Shown here: piece after piece, positions 1 through 9,699 of the stretch | How the letters are laid out: the number at the start of each line of letters is the position of its first letter | Numbering within the stretch: the stretch's first letter is position 1 | Origin: Saposhnikovia divaricata | Lineage: Eukaryota > Streptophyta > Magnoliopsida > Apiales > Apiaceae | Reading direction: 5' to 3' | Length of the DNA stretch: 64,000 nt | NCBI GenBank assembly: GCA_036435485.1 | Contig: CM071599.1 | Span: 207,613,178-207,677,177, forward strand | Notes under the pieces: generated by a model | Seen by the model: only the letters and a program-made list of their open reading frames with translations | Database searches by the model: none | Told to the model about the DNA's origin: nothing | Made by a program: the position numbers and the translations under genes

Positions 1-523
1 AGGATATTTTTCTTGTTTTTGGTGGATCTGAGTTAAAAATAGTGGGTTATACTGACTCTAGTTTTGAATCAGAAAGTGATGATAGTAAATCCATGTCAAG
101 GTATGTGTTTACTCTAAATGGAAGAGCTGTTAGTTGGAAGAGTTCCAAACAGTCCACAACGGCTGACTCCACAGCGGAAGCAGAGTATATAGCTACAAGT
201 GAGGCTGCAAAAGAAGCCGTTTGGATGAGGAGATTTTTTCTAAATTTGGAGTTGTTCCTAGCATTGAGGAGCCTATTGTGTCATATTGTGATAACAACGC
301 GACAATAGCGCAGGCTAAGGAACCTAGATCTCATAAGAGCTCCAAACATGTTTTGCGGCATTTTCATTTGATTAGGGAAATCATTGAAAGAGGAGATGTC
401 AAAATTGAGAGTGTTGACACACGTAACAACATAGCAGACCCACTCACAAAGTCATTGTCTCAGATTCACTTTGATCGTCATAAAGAGAAGATGGATATTA
501 GATACCAGTATAATTGGCTTTAG
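1..523 (+). pseudogene. Ty1/copia polyprotein 3' end (RNase H), frameshifted
   Basis: Encodes the C-terminal RNase H of a copia polyprotein, the enzyme that degrades the RNA of the RNA/DNA hybrid during retrotransposition. Visible are the GYTDSSF start, the SWKSSKQSTTADSTAEAEY block, YCDNNATI and the DPLTKSL tail that closes most copia polyproteins. The first part reads in one frame up to about position 240 and the rest in another. The switch falls in a run of T at about 235-240, so a one-base indel is likely. The 5' portion lies outside the window. Its mutated state suggests an old copy. Assignment to copia is firm; lineage is not resolved. Confidence 0.85.
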
Positions 524-1460
524 TACAAGTGAGAGATTGAAAGTGTTTTTCCTAAATCTAATCATGTATGATGAGTTAGGAAGAACTTTCTTTTATTCTT
601 ATTTAGTTTCATTAATATTAATAAAAGACTTGTTTTGATTTTATTACGGGCTTTATCTATTTAAAGTGTCTTAAATAATATGTTCCATAGTTTAGAGTGA
701 AGCTTCTAGAATTATAATGAGATTATAATAATGAGATCTAGAAGATGATAACACTAGATTTAAACTGTTCCTGATCATAGGATAACTAATTGGAAGTTAG
801 TCAATCCGTAAAGATCGGTACATACTATACTTGCTTCTTCGGAAGGATGTCTGTTCTCATAGGCATTTGTGTGGTGACACTATAGTTAGTATGTAGGTGC
901 TCATTGGGGAATGAGTTCACTGAACATGACTCGATCACTTGAACAATTAATAGAGTTTACTCACGTGTCAGTAATTGTTTATATAGTGATGGTTGTACAA
1001 GTATCCTTAGACTTAAGATCGTTAGAGTCAACTTATATATAATGAACAATGCTTTGGTTTAGTCCTTAGTCTCAAGGGCAATTAATAAGTTCTATTCTGG
1101 GCATTGGAATTTATATATGGAGATAGTTAATGATCGATAAAGGATCTACCCCTTCCAGTAAAGGAATTGAATATCCTATGTTATTCTTAATATAGTAGTT
1201 CAGGAATCTCTGGCAAGAGTGAATGAAATTAGAAATGAGTTTTTAATTTGCATTAACATGAACTATACATAAGTAATAAGAAATCATATGATTAAATTAG
1301 ATAGGCTTGACACGAGATCTACGCCTTGTATTTAATTGGGATATTGTTAGGGCAGAAGGAAATTGTACGGTAACCAGTCACTGAATAGGTTCTATATTCC
1401 TAACGATAAATTCATATTATTCGGATAGTCGCGATATACCTTCAAAAGTATCACTCACGA
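524..1460 (+). repeat. Probable 3' LTR/3' untranslated part of the copia element
   Basis: Non-coding DNA directly downstream of the copia RNase H. It starts with a purine-rich stretch (caagtgagagattgaaag) of the kind that precedes a copia 3' LTR. No second LTR is in the window, so the exact start and end cannot be set. The 3' limit is a guess from the change to plain AT-rich sequence. Confidence 0.4.
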
Positions 1461-2102
1461 TGTAGAATGAATTTAATTATAATGATAATTATTTTTAATG
1501 AATTAATTGTCTGGATAAATTGTAGGTCTGATCTTGAAGTTCTGGAAAGCTTGCAAAGGTATTTTTCTATATTCTCGAATTTTAATACGAAATATATGCA
1601 TGATTATATAGGAATTCTACCGTATAAATTGTTATACGTGTTCCGCATATGTAAAAATTCCTTTACCTTGGATGATAGAAACCGTGATTTGATCTATTTT
1701 ATGTGTTTGTTAAATTCTGATTATTTTTTTATGTGGCCTATGACCTTCAGTTAATGAAAAGTTGATTACTTAACTTAGTATCCAAAACTTGATTTAGGGA
1801 GGCTCGGTCTGCGAAGGGGTTTTGAGTTCAAATCCTTTCTTATTTTAATTTAAATATATGTTTGTTTGTCTGGTATTGAATAATATATGATGATTATTTA
1901 TAAATTGTGTATACATAATTTCAAATTTCGTGTTTCGTATACATTATATAAAATCTTAAATATAATTTTATTATATAATAGATTTTTATGTGCAAATTTA
2001 TTAAGTATACATAAGTTATTTACATTTTCATATATAAATTTATATAACTTTATAAAACTTGTACATATATTTATATAAGGGTCTTGCTCCAGTGATAACT
2101 TA
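1461..2102. other. AT-rich spacer, nothing recognised
   Basis: Short open frames here are composed of AT-rich codons and match no family I know. No RNA gene or repeat structure is seen. Confidence 0.5.
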
Positions 2103-2106
2103 TTAA

Positions 2107-2322
2107 GGGGGTGTTTGGGGGAATTTTTTTTCAGAATAAGTCAACTTATTTTAAGACAAAGTTAAAGATTCCTAACTTTCCAACTTATTTTCCAACTTAT
2201 TTTTGCAACTTATTGAATCTCAAACACATTAAATATTTGTATAAAAAAAATTATCAAAATATAAAATTTTTATCCGAAAATAAGTCCATAAGTCATTAGG
2301 ATAAGTTGTGCCAAATAGGCAC
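2107..2322. mobile_element. Tourist-like MITE
   Basis: Begins GGGGGTGTTTGGGG and ends CCAAATAGGCAC, imperfect inverted ends. It is flanked by the trinucleotide TAA on both sides (2104-2106 and 2323-2325), which fits a PIF/Harbinger-type 3-bp target duplication. The interior is AT-rich and non-coding. Related elements occur at 13921, 23333, 31898 and 56064. Confidence 0.65.
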
Positions 2323-2325
2323 TAA

Positions 2326-3202
2326 AATGGAATGAGAATCGTGAGAACCAATGATTTTTAACCTGAAACTAGTGATTTCGTGAAAATGAAAAACTTTGAA
2401 TTTATTAAATTAATTAGTTATTATATTTTAATTAAAATGTTAACTAACAACGATTAATAAAGTGGGTCTAGAAATGTAACATTTGATTAGATTTTTTATT
2501 TATTATTTTTATAATATTAAAAATACTTTATTTAATAATTTTGATATTTATTTCTATTTAAAATAATTAGTTTAATTTTTTGTCATAATTTTAGTTAATA
2601 AACGAAAGAATAGTAAGCTAGTATATTAGTGAGATTTTTACCATAATTTTGGTTAACTACAGGATCATTAATTGGTTTAACTTTGATTAAAAAATAGAAT
2701 AGTTAGGGAGATATTGGGCTTAATGCTTTTAGTCCAAAATGTAGTGTTGATTCCTAAAATAATTCAGGCTTTTTACTTAATTAATTGAAGCTAAAATAAT
2801 AAAAATATTTTGAAAAAGTTCTATAAAAAATAAATAACTTATTAAATATAATTTTCATATCACTTTCAAAAAAGATATATAGGTGGATCAACTAAAATGT
2901 ATGTAGGAGAGTTTAGTCTATACTTAATAATATATCTTTATTTATTATTTTTGGATGGTCACGATTTCATGATGAAACTCTATATTTAATAATTTATCTT
3001 CATTTATAATTTTTTGATGGTTAAAATTTCATGTTCGTAGCATTTAACATTGGAATTTGGAAACTGGTTGTAATACTTTTAGAAGTTGACTTGGTAATAG
3101 CATTAGATCATATATCAAATATTGTAAAATTAAAATTACATTATGTAAATTCTAATACGATCCAATACGTACCACCTGAATCATTACATATATATTTACG
3201 TA
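2326..3202. other. AT-rich spacer, nothing recognised
   Basis: No convincing coding frame. The last bases before about 3203 do not match the sequence preceding the equivalent point in copies 2 and 3, so this is the left flank of the duplicated block. Confidence 0.5.
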
Positions 3203-4350
3203 TATTGTTAAAATGGCTTTTTAAAATAAATTTGCATTAGTAGATCGAGTCCCTAAATTTATAACTGTTTTAAAATAGGAAGGAACCAAATTAAAATTAA
3301 AAGGAGTACAAATCTTTTCATAAGTTCATGTTCATTACTAAAATTATTATTTTGATTTTTCAAATTATCTTAATATAGAAGTAGTACAAAAATCAAGATT
3401 TTTGAATAAGTTTGGGCAACTATGTTAGAACATATTGGCTTAACTCAGATTAAAAAGTAAGGAAATTTGAAAAAAATAATAAATATTTGTAATTTAATAA
3501 ATTTTATTATTCATTAATTAATAAAAGAATATTTATTATATTAATTTATATTTTCATATTATGAAGTATAAGTAACAAATTAGTCTATATTCAAGCCAAT
3601 TTATTAGTATACAATTAGATAATGGCTAGAGGGCACGTCATGTGACTTGATATTTAAAAATAATTTTGATGAAATCGGACTGTTAATCTTCAATTTTATA
3701 ACTAGATTATGAGATTAAATTGTTCTAGGTTCAAATAAAATAAAATTATCGCACATGATGGAATCCCATAAAAATTAATGGAGATGGGAGCATGTTTTTT
3801 CCCCGTTTATTAGGACATGATTTGCTATTTAAATATTAGTACCTTGCTACTTTCTATGTTAAAGTTTTCATGTTGGTTGAGTTATTACCATAATTAGCGT
3901 AATTTCGTAATTATATAGTTGTTATTTAATAAAAGTGAAAATAAATTATATGAGAAATTTATTATCGAATATTTTTTGATTAAAAGTATATATAATATAT
4001 AAGCATGTTAAATCAAATAGTTATTATATTTTAATTAGAATTGTTAACCAACTACAGTTAGTAAAGTGGGTGTAGAAAGATAAATAAGGAAAATTTTAGT
4101 GGGTATAGAAAGATAAATAAGGAAAATTTTTAATATGGTATGATTGTTCTAAAATTTAGGAATGGAATGTGATTGGTCCTAAAATAATTCCTCGCCTTTT
4201 ATTTTAATTAGAATTGTTAACTAACTCCAGTTAATAAAATGGGTATAAAAAAGATAAATAAGGAAAAAATTTACTATGATATGATTGGTCTAAAATGTAG
4301 GAATGGAATATGATTGGTCCTAAAATAATTTCTCGTATTTTATTGATTAA

Positions 4351-4353
<3 letters not shown>

Positions 4354-4428
<75 letters not shown>
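4354..4428. repeat. (AT)n microsatellite
   Basis: An uninterrupted AT run. At the same place copies 2 (about 19010) and 3 (about 27570) have only some 14-18 bases of AT, so the tract has grown in copy 1. A second AT run at 4780-4845 lies on the other side of the foldback element, which therefore sits inside the microsatellite. Confidence 0.95.
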
Positions 4429-4430
<2 letters not shown>

Positions 4431-4431
<1 letters not shown>

Positions 4432-4777
4432 CCTTTGCTCCATACAGAACACTCTTATATAACAAACAACAAAGAACACCTTAGATCTATTAGATCCTTT
4501 GGCCCCGCCAGGGGCACCCAATACAAAAAGTTATTATTTTTTTACCCTCTATCAAGTCTGCAAAAAAAAAAATTTAAAAATTACTGTTCACGTGATGACG
4601 TCATCATGACGTCATCACGTGAACAGTAAATTTTCAAATTTTTTTTTTTGCTGGATGGATGGAGCCTAAAAAAATAAGAACTTTTTGTATTGGGTGGCCC
4701 CGCCAGGGGCAATGGATCTATGAGATATGAGGTGTTCTTTATTGTTTGTTATATAAGGTGTTTGCCATGGAGTGCAA

Positions 4778-4779
<2 letters not shown>
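4431..4779. mobile_element. Foldback/MITE-like inverted-repeat element with central palindrome
   Basis: The two halves are near-complete reverse complements. The left arm runs from CTCCATACAGAACAC through TTATATAACAAACAA, AAAGAACACCT, GGCCCCGCCAGGGGC and CCCAATACAAAAAGTT; the right arm repeats these blocks on the opposite strand. The centre (4582-4628) is a perfect odd palindrome of 47 bases around C4605, with two CACGTG cores and two TGACGTCA cores. The element lies in TA repeats, as expected for a TA-targeting MITE, and is absent from copies 2 and 3. It encodes nothing. A transcript would fold into a hairpin of about 170 bp. Confidence 0.75.

Positions 4780-4845
<66 letters not shown>
4780..4845. 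repeat. (AT)n microsatellite, right half
   Basis: AT run on the right of the foldback element; the continuation of the tract at 4354. Confidence 0.95.
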
Positions 4846-4846
<1 letters not shown>

Positions 4847-4851
<5 letters not shown>

Positions 4852-5083
4852 TCAAATCATATCATTTAAAAATTTAACTTACAAAATTCATATCATAAAA
4901 AATTTATTCAAATTATTGAAAATATCATATAATATTAAAAAAAATTCGTGCATCGCACGGGTTTTAAGCTAGTATCATTTAAAATTTTAACTTACAAAAT
5001 TTATATCATAAACAATTCATTCAAATTATTAAGAAATCTATAATATTAGTGAAAATCTGTGCATCGTATGGGCCATAGCTAGT
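4847..5083 (+). mobile_element. Two tandem Helitron-like 3' ends
   Basis: Two related stretches of about 110 bases lie head to tail, each starting like atcatttaaaa-tttaacttaca. The first ends in a CGTGC-atc-GCACG hairpin (4947-4959), ten bases before CTAG and a T (4969-4973). The second ends in a degenerate version before CTAG and T (5079-5083). A hairpin followed by CTRR and insertion before T is the Helitron 3' signature. No 5' TC end or Rep/helicase is seen. The same pair recurs in copy 2 (about 19025-19267) and copy 3 (about 27590-27828). Confidence 0.5.
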
Positions 5084-5309
5084 TATATATAGAAAAGAAA
5101 GATGCATAATTTGTTCATCAAAAACACGAAAATATAATTATAATCTCTCCACTTATGCAAAAATGAACATAATAATCACTTCTTTTTTATTTGATCATAG
5201 ACATTGATACTTAATTTTGTAAAAATAGTTAAAGACAAATTTTGACTATAATTAGCGAAAACAAAATTCGTGGGATTGTGGAAGAATTCATGTATCCAAC
5301 ACTACACGG

Positions 5310-5660
5310 GAATTGAGGGGGTCAACCAAGTGTCCCGCACGAGTCTAACTCTTCAGATTGCATGGGAATTGAGGGGGACAACCAAGTGTCCCGGACAACA
5401 CGAGTCTAACTCTTCAGCTTGCCTGGCACCATTTACTGCAAGGAAAATACTTGGAAGATAATTTAGCTTTAACTTCATGTCATTTCCACAACCGCCAAAT
5501 TGGAATGCATGTAAATAGATTGGTATTGTTATTACTTGACAACACGAGTCTAATTCTTCAGCTTGCATGCGACTAACTACTGCAAGGAAAATACTTAGAA
5601 GATAATTTACCTTTAACTTCATGTGGGTCATTTCCACTGCCACACAAATTGGAATGCATT
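5310..5660 (+). promoter_or_regulatory. RLP copy 1 upstream region with internal direct repeats
   Basis: Two repeat families are present. Near 5312 and 5370 the motif GGGAATTGAGGGGG-CAACCAAGTGTCCCG is followed by CACGAGTCTAACTCTTCAG. From about 5398 to 5648 a longer block (CACGAGTCTAA-TCTTCAGCTTGC, CAAGGAAAATACTT-GAAGATAATTTA, AACTTCATGT, CAAATTGGAATGCAT) occurs twice. They lie immediately 5' of the TATA box and are kept in copies 2 and 3, so they may be promoter elements. No factor is assigned. Confidence 0.5.
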
Positions 5661-5665
5661 TATCT

Positions 5666-5673
5666 TATAAATA
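5666..5673 (+). promoter_or_regulatory. TATA box of RLP copy 1
   Basis: TATAAATA lies 86 bases before the start codon, placing the transcription start near 5697. The box is identical in the three copies. Confidence 0.6.
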
Positions 5674-7813
5674 GGGTTGTTAATAAATAGGTACTATTAA
5701 CTTACTTGAATTCACAACATCAATTTTAGTTTCCATTATACACACCCAACTATGTTCAACTGCACCACAACCACAACCATTCGTAGATTATGTTTCTTGG
5801 CTCTGCTCTGCATCTGTTTAGGTGTAGAAAATGCTACAACGACAACAAGATGCATGGAGAGAGAGAACCAGGCGCTTCTCAAGCTCAAAAATGGTTTCAC
5901 TGATGAATCAGGCATGCTTTCATCATGGGTAGAAGAAGATGATTGCTGCAAGTGGAAAGGAATCTCATGTGATAATACAACGGGTCATGTCACCATGTTA
6001 AATCTCCGACCTACAGATGAGACGACTATGCATTTTGCAATTCAGTATGTGAATTGCAACACCTCACTTACTTGGATCTCAGTGGCAACTTTGATATCGG
6101 AGGTAAGATTCCAGATTGCTTTGGCTCATTCAGTCAATTTAGAGACCTGAAACTTGGTCATAATGACTTGAATGGATCTGTTCCTTACGGGCTCCAAAAC
6201 CTATCCCATTTGCAAACTCTAGATATTGGTTATAATGATAATTTGGTAGTAAAGGACCTTGAGTGGGTTTCACACCTTTCATCTTTAAAATACCTTAATT
6301 TGTCATATGTTGATTTGAGCCAAGCTGTTTATTGGCAGTCCTCACTGAGCAAGGTCGTCCCTGGATTAATAGAGCTCAACTTACGTGCTTGTTCACTTCC
6401 TCAGTTTCACCATAACTCTGTTTCCAAAATGAATACTTCCTCTTCCCTCAAAGTCCTCGTTTTATCAGAAAATGGGCTTAACAACTCAATTCTCTCCTGG
6501 GTGTTTAATGTCAGCAAATTCTTGACACATCTTGATCTCTCAGACAATTTCTTAGAAGGTTCAATTCTAGATGATTTTGCCAATATGGTTTCTCTTGAAC
6601 GTCTCGATCTTTCCGAAAACAAAATTGTAGGTGGTGTACCAAAAGCTTTTCAACATATGTGCAATTTACAAGAATTACTATTGCACGGTACCAACCTGGG
6701 GGGCTCACTCAGCGACAACATACGACATTTGTGTTCAGATAAAATAATTACTTTGTTTCTATGTGATAACCCCTTTAGTGGTGAACCACTTCCTGATTTT
6801 ACAAACTTTACATCACTAGAGAGATTATTCCTAGATAACACTAGCTTGAGTGGGGAATTTCCACAGTTCTTTGGGCATTTTCCTAATCTTTCAGAAATGA
6901 GCCTCAACCATAATAACTTGAGTGGGTCGTTACCTGGATTTATAGGACTTCCCTCATTACAAGATTTAGATTTGTCCCACAACCAATTGAGTGGGTCGTT
7001 GCCTGAATTTATAGGACTTCCCTCATTACAAGATTTAGATTTGTCCAACAACCAATTGAGTGGGTCGTTGTCTGAATTTATAGGACTTCCCTCATTACAA
7101 GCTTTAGATTTATCCAACAACCAATTGAGTGGGATATCTCCCTCGGCTCTTACACAACTCTCTAGCCTCGCTCTGTTGAATCTCTTCTCCAATAATATAG
7201 GTGGTGTAATAAGTGAAGCGTTTCTTTCCAATCTACCAAATTTGACATTTTTGGATGTCTCCCACAATTTGCTTCAATTTAAATTCAGCCCAAAATGGAT
7301 TCCACCTTTCCAAGTATCTAGTTTACTTCTTTCATCATGCACTTTGGGTCCTCATTTTCCCATGTGGCTTAAAAATCAAAAGAGACTTCGCTTTCTTGAC
7401 ATTTCCAATGCTGGAATCTCTGATTTAATTCCTTAACGGTTTTGGGACCGGTCCTCAAGTATTATATATTTGAATGTTTACCACAATCACATTATTGGCT
7501 CTTTACCCAAAGCATTTTCAAATATAGAAGTTGATGACATAAGGTGGAATGGTTTACAATATATTCTAAATCTGAGTTTTAACAATCTGTCTGGACCAAT
7601 GCCACTTCTTCCTCAAAATTCTAAGATTGTAATTCTTTCAGACAACAATCTGTCAGGATCCCTATCTTCATTGTGTAAAAGATCACAAACATATTTGTCT
7701 TATCTTGATCTTTCCAGTAACTTACTATCTGGAAGTCTCCCAAATTGTTGGGATCTTTTGCAACGACTGGAAATCTTAGATCTAGCACATAATAATTTCT
7801 CTGGGAGAATACC

Positions 7814-8211
7814 TGTTGGAGGTCCATCTATCCAGCCCACTTATTTGAGCCCAAAGTGAAGCCCACTAATGAGATTAGTGGAAACAACGGTCAAATCATC
7901 TAATGACACATCCAACCAAAAACGGTCCAATTGGGTGTTGACACCTCATAATGGGGGACACTTCCTTCCACCTTTTCCACCTCCTAATGATTTATTACCA
8001 CACTATAAATAAGAGAGGAAGCTGGCCAGAGGAGGAAGAACAACTCAAGTATTCTTTAAACACAATCTCTCTATGTTTTACCTATATCTCTAAAAAATAA
8101 CCGGAATACTTATTCTTACGCCGGAGGTGAATCGGGGGTCAACACCCTCGCATTCTTCTTCTTTTGCAGGTCCAAATGAAGGAATTATCCAGCAGAAATC
8201 TGGTTCCAACA
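7814..8211 (+). repeat. 5' LTR of the non-autonomous element
   Basis: 398 bases, TG...CA ends. TATAAAT at 8004-8010 inside it probably marks its promoter. Confidence 0.92.
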
Positions 8212-8213
8212 TT

Positions 8214-8231
8214 TGGCGCCGTCTGTGGGAA
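8214..8231 (+). promoter_or_regulatory. Primer-binding site
   Basis: TGGCGCCGTCTGTGGGAA lies two bases after the 5' LTR. The gypsy element at 34619-44593 has the same site, differing only at its last bases, next to its own 5' LTR. Confidence 0.8.
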
Positions 8232-8263
8232 CGTTGAGATACGATTTGTGTTGAATCACCAGC

Positions 8264-9250
8264 TACCAACTGCTTTGGCCAAAGCGAAGGAATTTGGCCG
8301 AACGAAGGAATTTGGCCGAAGCGAAGGAATTTGGCCGAAGCGAAGGAATTTGGCCGAACGAAGGAATTTGGCCGAACGAAGGAATTTGGCCGAATGAAGG
8401 AATTTGGCCGAAGGGAAGGAATTTGGCCGAACGAAGGGATTTGGTCTAAGCAAAGGAGTTTGGCCGAACGAAGGAATTTGGCCGAAGCGAAGGAATTTGG
8501 CCGAACGAAGGAATTTGGCCGAAGCGAAGGAATTTGGCCGAACGAAGGAATTCGTCCGAACGAAGGAATTTGGGCGAAGCGAAGGAATTTGGCCGAACGA
8601 AGGAATTTGGCCGAAGCGAAGGAATTTGGCCGAAGCGAAGGAATTTGGCCGAACGAAGGAATTCGTCCGAACGAAGGAATTTGGCCGAAGCAAAGGAGTT
8701 TGGCCGAACGAAGGGATTTGATCTAAGCAAAGGAGTTCGGCCGAACGAAGGGATTTGGTCTAAGCAAAGGAGTTTGGCCGAACGAAGGAATTTGGTCGAA
8801 GCGAAGGAATTTGGCCGAACGAAGGAATTTGGCCGAAGCGAAGGAATTTGGCCAAACGAAGGAATTTGGCCGAAGCAAAGGCCGAACGAAGGAATTTGGC
8901 CGAACAAAGGAATTTGGCCGAAGCGAAGGAATTTGGCCGAACGAAGGAATTTGGCCGAAGCGAAGGAATTTGGCCGAACGAAGGAATTTGGCCGAAGCAA
9001 AGGAGTTTGGCCGAACGAAGGGATTTGGTCTAAGCAAAGGAGTTCGGCCGAACGAAGGGATTTGGCTGATCGAAGGAGTTTGGCCGAACGAAGGAATTTG
9101 GCCGAAGCGAAGGAATTTGGCCGAATGAAGAAGGCTTTGGCTGAATGAATGAAGGCTTTGGCCGAATGAATGAAGGCTTTGGCCGAACGAAGAAGACATT
9201 GACTGAAAGAAGAAGGCCGAAGGCCGAAGGAAGAAGGCTGTGGCCGAAGG
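8264..9250 (+). repeat. Tandem array of 18/19-bp units
   Basis: About 1 kb of CGAAGGAATTTGGCCGAA units, 18 or 19 bases depending on an extra G. Variants such as GGGATTTGGTCTAAGCAAAGGAGT are interspersed, and the array decays towards its 3' end (GAAGGCTTTGGCCGAATGAAT). Because stops are absent from the unit, several frames on both strands stay open for 100-300 codons. These are artefacts of the repeat, not genes. Confidence 0.9.
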
Positions 9251-9264
9251 CCGAAGAGAAAAAA

Positions 9265-9470
9265 AAAATTACACAAAGATGAAAATGAGTCCAGAGGCTC
9301 CGAATCACACCCTCGAAAAGCTAGGACGAGAACTACTGCCACGTCCGACTCCGAAGATAAGGAGTATGAAGCATCCAAAGGGGAGAAAAGAAAGAGTCTC
9401 CTAGCGAATCAAGCTAGCTGGGGACATACAAGCTTCGGCGACCCTACCGGTAAGCGTACTGAACGCCCCC
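9265..9470 (+). pseudogene. Possible gag N-terminal remnant in the non-autonomous element
   Basis: One frame from about 9280 reads a charged, Ser/Asp/Glu-rich peptide (TATSDSEDKEYEASKGEKRK) and runs to a stop near 9480. Its flavour and position resemble the acidic VVYTSDSDEDDSHVG segment before gag of the gypsy element downstream. The match is weak, so this could be unrelated spacer. Confidence 0.25.
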
Positions 9471-9699
9471 AATTTCATATTTAAATGTGTTTTCAGTTCG
9501 CCCAAATTACAATTAAATGTTCACAATCTAGTACGAGGCTTAAACATACCCATATTAGAGGCCGACCGAACAAAATATGTGTCTTTTTTAAGCATTTAGC
9601 ATTCAAGGCACTCATAATTTAAAATAGGTGAACCACTTAGATTAATTCATCCCTTAAATACTGGGGGAAATATGCTAGGTATCAAATACCAAAGACACA

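Noticed and set aside
1467..3240. Short AT-rich frames
   Set aside because: Composition-driven, no domain, no splice or promoter context.
4231..4521. Minus-strand frame with an Ile-Tyr repeat
   Set aside because: Translation of the AT microsatellite.
5353..5643. 96-codon minus-strand frame upstream of the RLP, also in copies 2 and 3
   Set aside because: Created by the direct repeats of the promoter; repeats itself internally and has no known domain.
8256..9378. Frames of 60-310 codons on both strands
   Set aside because: They arise from an 18/19-bp stop-free tandem repeat and overlap each other; no known domain.
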